Positions 61,390 to 64,000 of a DNA stretch of 64,000 bases are shown here, in pieces. The position numbers and the translations under genes are program-made. Location of the stretch: positions 124,001 through 188,000 of the forward strand of contig JAUZRZ010000025.1 of NCBI GenBank assembly GCA_030949945.1, given 5' to 3'. The notes beneath the pieces are model-generated. The model saw only the letters and a list, made by a program, of their open reading frames with translations, was not told the DNA's origin and did not search any database. Position 1 is the stretch's first letter, and each line of letters starts with the position of its first letter. The DNA comes from Sulfurimonas sp. (GTDB lineage: Bacteria > Campylobacterota > Campylobacteria > Campylobacterales > Sulfurimonadaceae).

Positions 61390-63335
61390 TTAAACAGTTG
61401 TCTTTAAATACTTATTGAGCATATCTTCAAGTTTATCTCGAGTTAAAGGTTTAGCCATATACTCATCTAATCCATTTTCAATAAGCATCTCCCTGTCTCC
61501 TTCCATTGCCATAGCTGTTAAAGCAACAATAGGAGTAAGCTTATTCATATTCATGCTTTGTTTTATTTCTTTGGTTGCCTCTATTCCATTTTTCTCTGGC
61601 ATATCAATATCCATGAAAATAATATCAAACTTACTTTTATTACACTGTTCTAGGGCTTCGACTCCGTTTGAAGCTGTAACAACAGAGATATCATAACTCT
61701 CTAAAAGAATTTGAATAAGCCTTTGATTTATAAGGTTGTCTTCAACAACAAGAGCATGTACTGACTTGGGTATCTGTACAACTTTTTGGCTTGTCTCTTC
61801 TGTTTTCATCGCACCTACAGAGTATAAATGTTTTGCTATATGACTTGCTAAGAGAGGTTTACGAATAACTTCATTGACAATATGAGATAATTTTGTTTGT
61901 AGCTTCTCATCCTCTTCAAGTAATAAAATCACTGGTGTTTTCTTTGTGTATGCACCAAGTTCAAGCATCCAAGAAGAATCATTTTGGTTAGCTACAATAT
62001 ATAAAGAATCAATTCCATCATATACATTTTTATCAAGCTGATTTGCCTTTACAACATCAAGGGCAAAAGAACGTAGATAAATAGTTAAGAAATTTGCCTC
62101 TTCAACTTTTTTCTGATCAAGTAGAAGAACTTTTACCTTGCGTTTAGGCATCATTTTATAGTTCTGTCCCAAAGCAGCTTTAAAGTCTAAAACAAAGTTT
62201 ACATATGTTCCAGCATTTTCCTTTGACTGTATATGAAGTTCTGAACCAAAAAGTTCAACTAAGCCATGAGAGAGAGCAAGACCGACACCTAACCTCTCAT
62301 CCGCATGTGCTCCTGCTGTAAAAGGTTCATTGATAAGTGCAATTTGCTCTAAAGAGATGCCCTTACCATTATCTCTGACTCCAAAACCAATACTACAATC
62401 ACCATTTTTTTGACGTTTGAGTAGTTTTACCTCGATAATTACCTTGCCGCCCTTTGGTGTAAACTTAATAGCATTTTGAATAAGGGAGAACATAATTTGA
62501 TTGATTTTTTTAGCATCAGTCTGAAGTTCTTGTGGGAGTTTAGGATCAATAAATGTAAGTACTTTTATACCTTTATTTAAACCTATTTGATAAAAACTGT
62601 AAGCTAGTTTTTCCATTTCAGGTAAAATATTACACTCTTGAGAGTCTATTTCTAAACGATTACCTTGGAGTTGTGAAAGTTCTAAAAGTGTTTCTATATT
62701 TTTCATTAGACTAATAGAAGACCTATTTATCATATCTATATATTCAATTTGATTTTTGTTGAGTGGTGTCTCTTTAAAAAGTTCTATAAAACCTAAAATT
62801 CCATTCATCGGTGTACGAAATTCATGTCCTATATTTGCTAAAAAGCGAGTTTTTAACTTTTCAACTTCTTTTGTTTGAAGCTCTGCATTGTATAATTTAG
62901 TAACATCTTGTAGTTCTAAAATATAAAAATTCTTATTTGTTGGTGATGTATAACATTTTGCATCTATCACAAGAACATCTCTCTCTTTTGCTATTGTGAC
63001 ACGATAACCTGAATTTTGATATTTTTTTATGTAATCTAGCCATGATTTATCAGACTCAGTAAATATCTCTTCACTTTCACTTATAAACAAATCTCTAACA
63101 CTATCATTTTGTTTGATAAACTCATCTATATCTTTATAGTTCATTGTATCAAAAAAAGTTTTATTAGCTCCAATCCAGCCATGTCCTTGAAAAAGTACAA
63201 AATCATAGAGTTAGAGTTATCTACTATATTAGAGTAAAATTCTTTATCTAAGTAGTTTTCAAACAGAGATTCTGTATCTGTAGGTTTGGACTGTTTTTTT
63301 GGTTTTTTTGATGAGAATAGCGAAAGGATACCCAT
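61390..63335 (-). CDS. Hybrid histidine kinase with PAS and receiver domains (one frame break)
   Basis: About 648 residues, cytoplasmic. A PAS-like region (ESLFENYLDKEFYSNIVDNS ... HGWIGANKTFFDTMNYKDID) spans the break near 63190. The HisKA domain has NIGHEFRTPMNGILGFIELF, the ATPase domain has LIQNAIKFTPKGG, FGVRDNGKGISLEQI and ERLGVGLALSHGLVEL. A degenerate receiver (KVKVLLLDQKKVEEAN) is followed by an intact one (HALVVEDNLINQRL; IIFMDIDMPEKNG; DEYMAKPLTRDKL). No transmembrane helix is present, so it probably senses an internal redox or metabolic cue. Its output partner is not in the window. Confidence 0.88.
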
Positions 63336-63398
63336 ATATATTCCTTATATTTTATAAAATTATGTTGATTATATCATAAACAATGCTAAAATACCGCT

Positions 63399-64000
63399 AT
63401 GATAAAAAAAGTAAAAAAAGCCACAAAAAAAGAGATTTTAGCGATTCACCAACTTTTTATAGATCGCTATGATGATGCTGTTACAGAGCTTTCTTATACA
63501 AATGCTTATGAGTTAGTTGTTGCAGTTGCACTCTCTGCTCAGTGCACAGACAAGAGAGTAAACCTCTTAACACCAGAGTTATTTAAAAAGTACCCTACAA
63601 CTAAAGAGTTAGCAAATGCAGAGCTTGATGATGTCAAGTCTTTCATTAACTCTTGTTCGTTTTTTAACAACAAAGCAAAAAATATTATTGCTATGGCACA
63701 AAGAGTTGAAGAGGTATATAATGGTGAAGTTCCTCTTGATGTAAAAGAGTTACAGACTCTTGCAGGAGTTGGTCAAAAAACTGCAAATGTTGTAATGATA
63801 GAGTACACAGGAGCGAACCTTATGGCTGTTGACACACATGTCTTTCGTGTTGCCCATAGACTCGGGTTAAGTGATGACAAAACCGCAACTGCCACAGAGG
63901 CAACCCTTGTTAAAAAGTTTAAAAACAACTTACATGCCCTGCATCAAGGTATGGTTTTATTTGGTCGTTATATATGTAAGGCTAAAAATCCAGACTGTGA
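63399..64000 (+). CDS. nth: Endonuclease III, partial (3' end off the window)
   Basis: 200 residues from the ATG at 63399 to the edge. LVVAVALSAQCTDKRVNLLT, the helix-hairpin-helix LQTLAGVGQKTANVVMIEYT with the catalytic Lys, and AVDTHVFRVAHRLGLS with the catalytic Asp are present. The first Cys of the C-terminal 4Fe-4S cluster region is visible (GRYICKAKNPDC) before the window ends. It removes oxidised pyrimidines from DNA. It is divergent from the hybrid kinase gene, with 63 bp between. Confidence 0.96.
   Translation, partial: MIKKVKKATKKEILAIHQLFIDRYDDAVTELSYTNAYELVVAVALSAQCTDKRVNLLTPELFKKYPTTKELANAELDDVKSFINSCSFFNNKAKNIIAMAQRVEEVYNGEVPLDVKELQTLAGVGQKTANVVMIEYTGANLMAVDTHVFRVAHRLGLSDDKTATATEATLVKKFKNNLHALHQGMVLFGRYICKAKNPDC

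Overview
The window is a gene-dense, AT-rich stretch of chromosome from a Campylobacterota (epsilonproteobacterial) organism, most like a Sulfurimonas-type free-living chemolithotroph. The pointers are an FlgR-type sigma-54 activator with no C-terminal DNA-binding domain, Asn at the GyrA quinolone position (the normal state in Helicobacter-like lineages), a PEB4-like periplasmic isomerase, an LPP20-type protein, the pheA-hisC-fliFGH-dxs gene order, and ovothiol biosynthesis genes. No prophage, CRISPR array or rRNA operon was seen.

Layout. 1-3407 (minus): Bat aerotolerance-type operon (batA, a batB-batC fusion, batD running off the edge). 3600-5500: tRNA-Lys and tRNA-Glu, a globin gene interrupted by a palindromic mini-element, a YwqK-like protein and a small membrane protein. 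5600-9450 (minus): tonB, then two ammonium transporters around a PII protein. 9637-18499 (plus): gyrA, an LPP20-like protein, flgR, asd, an UPF0114 protein, hemE, a radical SAM protein and an esterase. 18508-27413: M29-like peptidase, tex, UPF0306 protein, the ovoB/ovoA pair, pgeF, and an Rrf2 regulator with a DUF4395 protein. 27496-39314 (minus): one long co-directional run rplY-pth-lptG-lysA-HAD-pheA-hisC-fliF-fliG-fliH-dxs. 39370-46833 (minus): pilT, tal, a histidine kinase, pabB, pyrB, bioD, a structured intergenic region, ilvC. 47026-51406: a NYN/PIN-like protein, a FIST-GGDEF-EAL protein, a DUF1624 acyltransferase, ruvX. 51408-58702 (minus): mnmE, jag, yidC, yidD, rnpA, rpmH (the membrane-insertion/RNase P cluster), then clpB. 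58949-64000: nitroreductase, PLP enzyme, PpiC isomerase, hybrid histidine kinase, and the start of nth.

Quality caveat. About 24 genes, including single-copy essential ones (gyrA, yidC, dxs, fliF, fliG, lysA, pheA), are broken by single-base insertions or deletions while the expected protein continues in another frame. This is the signature of an unpolished assembly, so these are annotated as single CDSs with the break noted, not as pseudogenes.

Most interesting signals: (1) the octamer AAACGCAG occurs 23 times by hand count, on both strands and in several codon frames, against one or two expected, like a DNA-uptake or chromosome-maintenance motif; (2) a perfectly palindromic 56-bp element flanked by TA/TA interrupts the globin gene, and removing it plus one TA restores the full frame; (3) a three-copy modular intergenic hairpin family; (4) a multi-branched structured region between bioD and ilvC.
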